Positions 55,711 through 64,000 of a stretch of DNA of 64,000 nucleotides are shown one piece after another. Under the pieces are notes generated by a model. The model searched no databases and was not told the DNA's origin. It saw nothing but the letters and a program-made list of their open reading frames with translations. Numbering within the stretch: the first letter of the stretch is position 1; the number at the start of each line of letters is the position of its first letter. Made by a program: the position numbers and the translations under genes. The stretch comes from Hordeum vulgare subsp. vulgare (lineage: Eukaryota; Streptophyta; Magnoliopsida; Poales; Poaceae), in contig NC_058521.1 in NCBI RefSeq assembly GCF_904849725.1, forward strand, positions 427,074,676 through 427,138,675, given 5' to 3'.

Positions 55711-58700
55711 TCACTTCATGGCAGTTGAGGAAGAGCCGTGATGCTTCTTGGGAGTAGTCTTCTTCCTTGGACCGGTAGTAGTGTCGAGTTGTTCTTCATC
55801 AGTTTCAGAAGTGCGGAATGAAGAAAAGGAGCTGTCTTCAAGGTCTGGCACTAGAATAGGTCTGAACTTCTTCTTGGGAGGCCACGACCATTCGAAGTCT
55901 CGCTCAAAGTCCATTTCTTCAAGCTCAGTCTGAGTCTTCAGATGTGCAAGTGTAGCCCAGGTGCGATCAAAAACGTCATGCAGATAGTGATGGTTAAGCT
56001 TCACAGAGTTCTGTGTTTCAGTGAGGGTTTTCACAATGGCACCAAACTGACGTTTGACCTACTTGTGATTTCGATCCACCTTCTGGTTAAGACTGAGGAG
56101 GAGCTCTCTTGTATTCATCATGCGAGGAGGAACGGGGCTTGCCGGACGAGTCTCAGTATCATCCCGTGAAGAATAAGCTTCTGGCTCTCTGAACTGGCCA
56201 TCAAGGGGCCTACTGCCTTCTTCAATCACAGATTTGCCTTTTCCTTCAATGGACTCGAAAGTCTTCTTGTTGACCCGGATAGGAGGCATATAACCAACAT
56301 GGTTTTGGAAATCAGCGTGGAAGTTGATGCCTGTCCTTGTCCTGATGAATCTCATGATCCATGGGGCATATATCTTGTGATCAAAAGGACACATAGCATT
56401 GTCTGCCAAAGTCCTCAAGAAGAAATCATGCATGTTGATAGGAATACCATGGATAATGTTGAAGAGGATATTCTTCATGAGGCCTACAACATCTTCTTCA
56501 TCATCATGGCCTTTGATCGGCGCGAGCACACTGCAGAGGATTCTGTAAACAGATCTGGGTGTGTACTTGAGCTCATGGACGAGGAAGGTTGTTCTCGGAA
56601 GTTTTCCTTCAGCCAAAGGCTTCATGAGGACTTCCATCATCCCATTGGGCAGCTCACGCTCACCATAAAGCTTCACAGCCTCATCTGAGGGAATTGGTAC
56701 ATGCAGTTCACGGAGGAGTTCAGTAGCAGGAGCCTTGTAGTGAGTGTTTTGTGTCATACAATCAAACACCCAAGTGTTAATGTCTTCAGGGTTGCCTAAT
56801 ATGTGAAGAGTGGCATAGAACTGAAGAAGTAGCTCGTTGTTCCAGTCAAAGATGTCGGAGCACATTGGGAGTAAACCAGCATCATGGAGTACACTTAGGA
56901 CTGGCTCCAGGCATGGTATTGCTTCAAGTTCAACATGAGGAATATGCCTGTGCTGGAATATCTTGTTTCGTCCACATAGCACAGAGGCATAGTAATTCAT
57001 CTGAGTCCTAGTCCAAAACTTTAGATGCCTCATTTGAGGCTTGTCATAGGGGTTCTCTCCAATGAAGTACATGCGTTCTTTAAAGAAATTTTCCTTTTGA
57101 AACTTAGGACGCTTGGAGAATGGCTGACGCTGAACTGGCTTAAGATTTTGCTGAGGAACAGGAGGGGAGACAACAATGGCAGTCTCTGGGTTGAGCACGA
57201 CAAATGCATTGTCTTGGTCAGGTGCATTCTCCTCAGCATTTTCCTCAGGGTGAGGAATTTTAGCAGCTGATACTTCAGCATGAGGAGATGGTGCTGGCTG
57301 GGCGTCAGGCTGAGGGGCTTGCTTTGGCTGTGCATCAGGCTGAGGAATAGCTTCTTCTTGCTCAGTTGGAGGAGTTGGGTCAGCCTGTTCCTCATCTTGA
57401 GGATTCTGCTCAGAGCGTTGAATTTCATCAGCTTGAGGATTTTCAGTTTGTTCTTCCTTAGCTGGCTTGGTGGCAGATGCAGTTTCATCAGCTGGTGCAG
57501 CTGATGCTTGAACAGTGTCTTTCGGAGGAATGAAAGGCTGAGGACTGTCGTCTATATGAATTTCCTCGTTAGTGTGTTCCTTAGAGGCGGCATCCTTCAT
57601 TTCCTCATCTGCCTTTTTCGCTGGATCATCAATGATGACCATTTCATAGGAAGGAGCGACATTCAGGGGCACATGGTCCAGAGGAGTAGTTTCTTCAAGT
57701 GCTTTGAGGCGCTTGGCCTCTGTTTCTTCTTCTGCTGAGGAGGCCTTTCTCTTTTTGGCTTCCTTCTCAGCAGCCCTGGTTTTCTTCACGTCTGATGCAC
57801 ACGGAGTCATCTTCTTCACCGTTGAAGCTATTGGTGAAGGGGTTCTCTTGACAGATTCTTCAGCTGGTATTGAGGAACCAGCTGGAACAGAGTCATCAGC
57901 TTGCTTTGGCGAAGCAGCTGGGTCAGGGGCAGTCTCATCAGCTGTAGCAAATTCATCAGCAGGAGTTTCCATGATGATTTCTTCAATAGCCAGTTCATCC
58001 ACACGGCGTTCTTGGTGTACTTCCTCAGCTTGAGGAGTTTCCTCATCATGAGGAGATTCATCTGCTGGCTCCTCAATCAGGGGCTGAGAAGTTGGTGCTG
58101 GGGGTGCAGCCTTCTTATTGTAATCATCAACAACACTAGTGGCCAGCTTGATGAAATTGCTTTTGAGACTCTTTCGATCCGACAGCTTTGAATACTTGTC
58201 AGTCAATTTCTTGAGCTCTGCCTGTGTTGATACGAGTGCATCAGGAGTCAATTTGAGGAGATTCTGCTTGAGGAATTTCTCCTTTTTAAGCTTTGCAACT
58301 TTGTCCTGCTTGGCCTGCTGTTCTTTCCACTTGGCTTCATTGATGAAAGTGGTCACCATGTGGCTGATGCCAGGGGGAAGTTTCAAATCATCAAGCGGAG
58401 TGTTTGGGTCCTCATACCAGATGTTGATGTAGTCAAGGAGGACCTTGGGGTCCATTGCCAGAGGAATAGTGCTGCCTGATGCTTGAGCTACTCTTTCCTG
58501 CTTGTTTCTGATGATTGCTTGCAGGGTTTGATCATCAAATTCATCACTGCCCTCTGATGCAGACGGGACGGTGATGATTTTGCTCGGGCTTGGTACAGTT
58601 GCACGTTCAACAGATACCTGAGTCTTCGCAGGAGGTGTTGAAGACTTTGTCTTCGAGCTAGTTGCAGCTGGGAGTGAGGAGCTGGATCTGGCGGTCATAG

Positions 58701-59469
58701 GCTTCATGACTTGCTTCTGTACTGGTTTTACTTGTGGCTTTGGTGGTGGTGCTGAGGATTTTGGAGCTGAGGAGATTGGTACCGAGGGCTTTCGTGCTGA
58801 TGGTTTTGGTGTTGAAGGTTTTGGTGCTGAGGGTTTTGTGACTGAAGCCTGAGCAGACTTCTCTTGAGGCTTTGGAGCCCTTGGCTTGGATGGCACAAAC
58901 TGCATTTGAGGAATTTCTGATCCAGAGGTTTCTGCGGCAGAGGAAGTAGCAGCAGCTGAGGTAGTAGCTGAGGATTCATTGAATTTCCTCACTGCAGTTT
59001 CTGCCTGCTTCTTGAGCTTAGCCAGATGCTTTTCCTTCACATCTGGATAGTCAACAATGCTCATGAGGCTTGAGGGATGTGCTACTTGATGATCCTCAAG
59101 TGGGGCTCTTCTGCCAAGGGGCTTCGGAGCGAATTTCTTCGCATACTTGGGAGTCACAAACCTGTATTCCTTCCATTCCTTCGCCCATCGGCGTTCTATC
59201 TTCTGCAGCCGTATCTTTCTCTTGGCCATTGTCTCATTTTCATCAGGTGTGCAATAGTCCAAGTAAATATCCTCAGGGATATCCACAACTGTGTTTTGCT
59301 CAAGTTTCTTTCCTCCCTTCTGTTTTTTGTCATCCTCCATTTTCTTCAGCTGAGGATTTTGCTGATGAGATTGAACTCTTGAGGATTCTGATGAGACTTG
59401 AAGATTTTCTTCCAGAAATGCTGCAAATGAGTTAATGTGATGAGAACCGAGAGATTCATCAGCTGACAT
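55711..59469 (-). pseudogene. Very long extra ORF (env-like position) of element M, one premature TAG
   Basis: One minus-strand frame of 1253 codons runs from ATG 59469 to the stop at 55711, interrupted only by TAG at 56061-56059. The N-terminal region is charged (KRKIRLQKIERRWAKEWKEY). A Pro/Ser/Lys repeat (KPSAPKPSTPKPSARKPS) and long Glu/Ala/Pro-rich, probably disordered stretches follow. There is then a folded-looking domain (FKERMYFIGENPYDKPQMRH to ADFQNHVGYMPPIRVNKKTF, about 57110-56270) resembling the 'putative plant transposon protein' domain. After the TAG comes a short acidic/aromatic tail. SIRE-type elements carry an env-like ORF here, but I see no signal peptide or membrane segment, so envelope function is not supported. 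Its role is unknown. Confidence 0.8.
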
Positions 59470-59521
59470 GTGTGTACCTGTGAACAGAGTATAGGTGCGA
59501 GGAATTTGGAGAGGTCATATG

Positions 59522-60006
59522 TGTTGGGGATATTACCTACTAAATGACCCGCCCAAGATGGGTCGGGTTACCAATGAGGCGATTCATCCTCTAGGTTATT
59601 CGGGCTTCGGCCTGGCCGGTTCAAGGTCGCGTGACGGTCATGATTTCTGGAAGGTCTCCGGGTTTTGGAGGACGGCGACTTAGAGACCACAATGATCACG
59701 AGTTGTAGGAAGGAAGGGACTCTTGTAAACCCTAAGGCCTCGACCTATATATAAAGGCGAGTCCTAAGGAGGAGGGGGAGGTTAGAAATCATCGAGTGCT
59801 AGGTTAGGCGAATTACGCCTCCCTTGTAATCGAATCCACATCAATACACACGAAGCAGGACGTAGGCTATTACCTCCTATCGAGGGGCCGAACCTGGGTA
59901 AATCGCCGTGTTCCTCCCGTTTAGCCCCTTTGAGTCGCCACCAAGGTGCGATGGCTCCAGTACTAAGTCCTTTCACGAGGACATCTGCCGTGACAAAACC
60001 ACGACA
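59522..60006 (+). mobile_element. 5' LTR of Gypsy H, 485 bp
   Basis: It opens TGTTGGGGATATTACC and ends GACAAAACCACGACA. A strong TATA box (TATATATAAA, 59746-59755) sits mid-LTR. The primer-site motif TGGCGCCCACCGTGGGG (60009-60025) follows two bases later. Confidence 0.85.
59746..59755 (+). promoter_or_regulatory. TATA box of Gypsy H LTR
   Basis: TATATATAAA within GACCTATATATAAAGGCG, the clearest TATA box in the window. Confidence 0.7.
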
Positions 60007-60008
60007 GT

Positions 60009-60025
60009 TGGCGCCCACCGTGGGG
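60009..60025 (+). other. Primer-binding-site motif of Gypsy H
   Basis: TGGCGCCCACCGTGGGG directly follows the LTR. The same motif follows the LTRs of many grass Tat-type Gypsy elements. I do not assign the tRNA. Confidence 0.7.
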
Positions 60026-60094
60026 CCTACGCATGGTGGAGTTGAGTTCTCAAAGGGAGCCCTACCAGGGTTTGGGAGTTACGCGACGGCGCTC

Positions 60095-62166
60095 ATGACT
60101 CGGAGCCGCCGCGGGATAACCTACATCGACAACCAGCGATGTGGACCTGAAGCGAATTCGATCGAGTCTGGCTACAAGGTCCCCTTCGGCAAGATCAACA
60201 TCTTCATCGGCATGATCGGATCATCCGTTCCTGAGCCGGACATCTCGACCGACATCGTCGAGCCGGCCAGGTACGTCCGCCCAGTCATAACACAGAATTT
60301 AACTCGCCCGGTCTTTGTGGGGTTCATGTAGGGATCGGAGGAACCAGAACACTTGGCGACTCAGGAAGTTACCCCGGTCAACTCTGACGACGAGTCATCC
60401 ATGGGTGATTCAGATTCCATCCGGTCTCTCCATGGGGACGGTCTCAGAGGCTTGTCGCTGGCCATAGATCCGGAAATCCTTGATCGAACCCGCCGTCAGA
60501 TCGCCATCTACATGGCTGGGGCAACTCAACCCGCACAAAACCCTACCGGAGGCGATGGGACCGGCGGGACATCCAGAAGTGCATCCGCGGTCCTGGTGGA
60601 TTTAGCGGCGGAAATCACGAGACTAATGGCGACTCCCCTCACGCCAGAGAACCAAGAGGAGATAAACGCAGAGTTCCCAAGCTTAGAGAGGCGGTGGCAA
60701 AGGCCCACCAGGATGCTGAGATGGAATCCGCCAGGATCGAGACTCGACAAGCCCAAATCACGGCCGAAAGGATGCGATTAAACACTGACAACTGGCGGCT
60801 CGAAAGACAGCAGCGCGCGTCCAACGCCGTCCATCAGCGGAGACACCACGGTCGCCTGCCCCATGACCTCAACCCGACCCGTCTGTTCGACACTCCCCGA
60901 ACCCCCGGGATGGGAGCCGCCCCGGCAGGAGGACCGGGCCGCCCACCTAACCCGCCGGTTCAGCCGATTGAGGGTCAAATTCCTCGTTTCCGGACCCCTC
61001 AAGGCCACTTCTCCAACCCGGTGGATAACATGCTTGCCGCAACTCGCCACCTGGAGTCCCTTCCGATTCACGGCAACACCCCAGCTGAGATTGAAGCAAG
61101 GAATGCCATCGAGATGTTGAAAACAGCGGTGGTTCAAAACGCCCAGTTCTCGCATAGCCTCGAGAGGTTGCACTCCACCCCTCAGGAAAGCTATACCAGG
61201 AGCAGGCCGGAGGACCAGCCTGCCATAAACAATGGGCCGTGACACTTCGCGCAGGACAACCCACCCGAGCGGAACCCGTCGGGCCGAGACCTCCCGAATA
61301 TCCAAGACGCCCCGGCCCCCCTCGTAGGGGGCGGAGGGCGAGTTGGGGTACCATGCTTATCCCCGGCCCTTCGGAACGAAAGGATGCCCAAAGACTTTAA
61401 GGGACCAAGGAAAGTGTCTAATTATACACCAGACCTCGAACCAACTTCATGGATCGAGGGTTACGAGATTGCCATGGACATGCTCGACGTAAACGAGGCG
61501 GTTTGCGCCCGATACTTCACTATGATGCTCGAGGGGTCGGCACGCACCTGGTTGAAAAATTTGCCTCCCAATTCCATCCAGTCCTGGGCCGAGTTAAAAG
61601 AGCGTTTCATCAAAAACTTCCGGGGAACCTGCAAACGTCCAATGACAATTGTCGATCTACAACACTGTGTTCAGCGCCCGGACGAATCGGCCCACCATTG
61701 GTCGCGGCGGGTGGCAGAAATTATTCATTCGTCAGATGGTATTATGGCGGCTCAAGCTGTGCTCATCCTCGAGCACAATTGTCATTACGAGCCCTTAGTA
61801 CAGAAGCTGGGGCGACTCAAATGGAAGGTCCAAGACATGGGCGATCTAATGGACACCCTCACTAGGTATGCCGAGGCGGATGATACTAAGGATCCTGGCG
61901 AGGATGGCAAGGCTAACTCACCCAAAAAGGGCGAGTCGTCCAAAAACCATACCCGTTTCCAGGGGCGCAACCGTCACAATCAGGGGACCAATGGCAAGCG
62001 TAGACCGCAGGAGGAGCCCTCGGACTTGGTCGCCAACACCAATGCTAATGATGGCAAAAAGAAGAACCGAGGCTTCAGTGGGAAAAGGCCGCGTAACTAT
62101 GAAGAGTTACTCAAGGGCCCTTGCCCACACCACGCCACGGCTGACGGCCCGGCGAGTCATTCTTAG
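60095..62166 (+). pseudogene. Gypsy H gag
   Basis: ATG 60095 (MTRSRRGITYIDNQRCG) is the likely start. TAG at 60329-60331 interrupts, then the same frame continues with EVTPVNSDDESSMGDSDSIR. A shift near 60675 moves to the frame with REAVAKAHQDAEMESARIET and a coiled-coil-like basic region. A stop at 61240-61242 follows. The conserved gag domain then reads KVSNYTPDLEPTSWIEGYEI, GSARTWLKNLPPNSIQSWAE and KRPMTIVDLQHCVQRPDESA, ending at 62166 after a basic stretch. The zinc-knuckle position is degenerate (GPCPHHATADGPASHS). Confidence 0.88.
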
Positions 62167-62178
62167 GAAAACTGTTTC

Positions 62179-63267
62179 GTGATGCGAGAATTTCGGGCGG
62201 AGGCAAGCAAGAAGAGCCAAAACGAAGATCCAAACCGGCGCCAGGACCAACTCTCCGCGTCCAACCAAAGGCAGAACCCCTTCGGCGGCTTTCCCCAACA
62301 GGGGGCTCAGGGAGGCCCGCAACCAGGCGGCGGCCAGTACCCGGTGCACCACCAGCGGCGGTACAACCCGCCAGGAGTTTTCCAGCAGCCGCCCCCACAG
62401 GGGGCTCCACAGGACCAGGATGACAATGGGGGCTTCCGCAGCAATCCCAAACAGCTAAGTAATGGGCAGTACCATGTTTTCACCAATAATGCTTGCAGGC
62501 ATGACAAAAAGGTAAGTCACCGGGCGTACAGTGTAACTGAGCCAGCGATTCCCAGATATCTCCACTGGTCCGAGCAGACCATAACATGGAGCAGGGAGGA
62601 TCACCCGCCAAGAATAGATAACCCGGGCAACCTGGCATTAGTCATGGCTCCCCAAGTGGGGGGTTACACCCTGTCAAAGGTATTAATGGATGGTGGCAGC
62701 AGCATCAATATCCTATACTTCGACACCTTCCAGAGGATGAATCTATTGGAGAAAGACTTGATGCCTTCGACCACGGTTTTCCACGGAATTGTCCTGGGCA
62801 AGTCGGCTTATCCCATAGGCCGGGTCAGGCTCTCAGTAGCCTTTGGAACTGCGCAGAATTACAGGTCGGAGGCTCTAATCTTCGAGGTGGTCAAGCTGAA
62901 AAGCCCATACCATGCGTTATTCGGGCGACTGGCTTACGCCCGCTTCATGGCCCGCCCGCGCTACGTCTACCTCAAGCTAAAAATGCCTGGTCCTAAAGGA
63001 CCCATCATGGTTGATGGAGATAGAAGGATCGCAAAGGAATGTGAAGAAGGGGACGCGGCTTATGCGGAAGTCGCTTGTGCGGCGGAAGAGCTCAAGCACC
63101 ATCGGGCCAATGTTGACCCGGCTGACATGTCACCACTCAAGAAGCCGACTACAGATTCTGAGTCGCCCCTCAAGTTCAAACCGACGGATGATACTAAGAT
63201 AATCGATTTCGTGCCTGGCGATTCATCCAAGCAGTTCACCATTGGGACGGGTCTGGACCCCAAATAG
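62179..63267 (+). pseudogene. Gypsy H protease region
   Basis: The frame runs 362 codons. It begins with a Gln/Pro/Gly-rich linker, then TWSREDHPPRIDNPGNLALV and the aspartic protease with active site VLMDGGSSINILYFDTF (near 62684). LGKSAYPIGRVRLSVAFGT and SPYHALFGRLAYARFMARP follow. It ends at TAG 63265-63267, where relatives read on in the same frame into RT (ESALIEFIRENRDIFAW). The stop is probably a CAG-to-TAG change. Confidence 0.88.
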
Positions 63268-64000
63268 GAAAGCGCGCTCATCGAATTCATCCGTGAGAAT
63301 CGGGACATCTTCGCATGGAAACCTTCTGACATGCCTGGTGTACCGAGAGAATTCGCTGAGCACCATCTTAACATTGACCCAAAATGCAAACCTATCCAGC
63401 AGTACCTTCGCAGATTCAACGAGGAACGACGCAAGGCGATTGGAGAAGAAGTCGCCCGCCTTTTAGCCGTCGGGTTCATCGTGGAAGTTTTTCACCCCAA
63501 ATGGCTGGCTAACCCGGTGTTGGTACTCAAGAAGAATGGCACTTTCCGTATGTGCATTGACTATACAAACCTCAACAGGGCTTGTCCCAAGATCCTTTCG
63601 CTCTTCCCCGCATCGATCAAATCATTGACTCGGTGGCGGGATGCGAACGATTGTGTTTTCTGGACGCCTATTCAGGATATCACCAGATCAAGATGGCCGT
63701 GGAAGATCAGGAGAAGACGGCCTTCATAACCCCCTTCGGGGCCTTTTGCATTGTGTCCATGCCTTTCGGACTCAAAAGCGCGGGGGCGACTTATCAATGT
63801 TGTATCCAGAAATGTCTTTGTAACCAAATTGGTCGCAACGTCCATGCCTATGTCGACGATATTGTGATCAAGACCCGCCAGGGGGAGACACTATTGGAAG
63901 ACCTTAAGGAGACTTTTGATAATTTACGAGTATAAAAGATGAAGTTAAATCCTACCAAGTGCGTTTTTGGTGTACCTGCAGGAAAATTGCTGGGTTTCTT
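63268..64000 (+). pseudogene. Gypsy H reverse transcriptase, partial at window edge
   Basis: Motifs in order: FIRENRDIFAWKPSDMPGVP, CKPIQQYLRRFNEERRKAIG, PKWLANPVLVLKKNGTFRMC, IDYTNLNRACPK. A lost base near 63595 then shifts the frame to DPFALPRIDQIIDSVAGCER, CFLDAYSGYHQIKMAVEDQE, GAFCIVSMPFGLKSAGATYQ and the catalytic YVDDIVIKTR (near 63850). A TAA at 63933-63935 falls before KMKLNPTKCVFGV. The window ends inside RT. Confidence 0.9.

Larger units (their letters stand above)
53769..59521 (-). mobile_element. SIRE/Maximus-like Copia element M, 3' part
   Basis: On the minus strand the order is a very long extra ORF (59469-55711), a spacer with CTTGATGACAAAGGGGGAGA, a second polypurine stretch and a 3' LTR (55185-53769). 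This layout, with a large ORF between pol and the 3' LTR, is characteristic of the SIRE lineage, called Maximus in Triticeae. Element H interrupts it just upstream of the ORF. M itself sits in the integrase of Copia F. Confidence 0.8.
59522..64000 (+). mobile_element. Gypsy element H, Tat-type, 5' part (open at right edge)
   Basis: A 485-bp LTR, a primer-site motif, gag, protease and the first two thirds of reverse transcriptase follow in Gypsy order. The short LTR, GGSSINILY protease and FAWKPSDMPGVPRE at the RT start fit the Tat/RIRE2-like branch. It is inserted in element M between pol and the extra ORF, with ATATG (59517-59521) as candidate target duplication. Confidence 0.85.

Noticed and set aside
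56299..59435. Many + strand ORFs opposite the long ORF of element M
   Set aside because: They are antisense shadows of the 1253-codon minus-strand frame and carry no motifs.

Overview
The window is a block of nested transposable elements from a large grass genome, most likely a Triticeae species (wheat, barley, rye or Aegilops type). The clues are Copia LTRs opening TGTTGGAAATATGCCC (the BARE/WIS/Angela type), several Gypsy LTRs opening TGATACGTC with tRNA-Asp-type primer sites, a SIRE/Maximus-like Copia element with a very long extra ORF, and Gypsy LTRs of 3-4 kb. I see no host gene, rRNA, tRNA gene or CRISPR array. Almost all coding sequence belongs to retrotransposons and carries stops or frameshifts. 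Element letters (A-H, M, MULE) are my own labels.

Left block (1-23480). Gypsy element A runs on the + strand from a 5'-truncated LTR (5232-6697) through gag-protease, reverse transcriptase, RNase H, integrase and an accessory ORF to a 3' LTR (21965-23480). A Mutator-like DNA transposon (MULE, 8616-16773, 93-bp terminal inverted repeats) sits between its protease and reverse transcriptase. The MULE carries a three-exon mudrA-type transposase spoiled by one in-frame stop, an apparently intact two-exon GRF-zinc-finger/membrane-anchor gene, and an unrecognised ORF on the opposite strand. A flanking Gypsy segment of about 250 bp is inverted. At the left edge Gypsy B (minus strand, 2313-5231) appears inserted in A's 5' LTR, and BARE-like Copia C (1-2312) is inserted in B's gag.

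Middle (23481-30475). This is a mosaic of remnants: a GC-rich unidentified piece, a truncated minus-strand BARE-like LTR, a 4.1-kb probable solo Gypsy LTR, and a short fragment of a G-type LTR.

Right block (30476-64000). BARE-like Copia E carries a truncated long-LTR element D in its pol gene, and in its 3' LTR a second BARE-like copy, F. F carries Gypsy G (41848-49976, gag-protease only, perfect 5-bp target duplication ATACT) in its 5' LTR and SIRE/Maximus-like element M (minus strand) in its integrase. M is in turn interrupted by a Tat-type Gypsy H (59522 to the right edge). The order of insertion is therefore E, then F, then M, then H.

The most notable signals are: a three-palindrome block shared by two otherwise different long LTRs, in which the middle palindrome has changed by paired substitutions; the nearly intact MULE with its extra genes; an LTR-like promoter region before A's accessory ORF; a stop codon shared by Copia copies E and F; and repeated copies of polypurine-tract sequence inside the elements.
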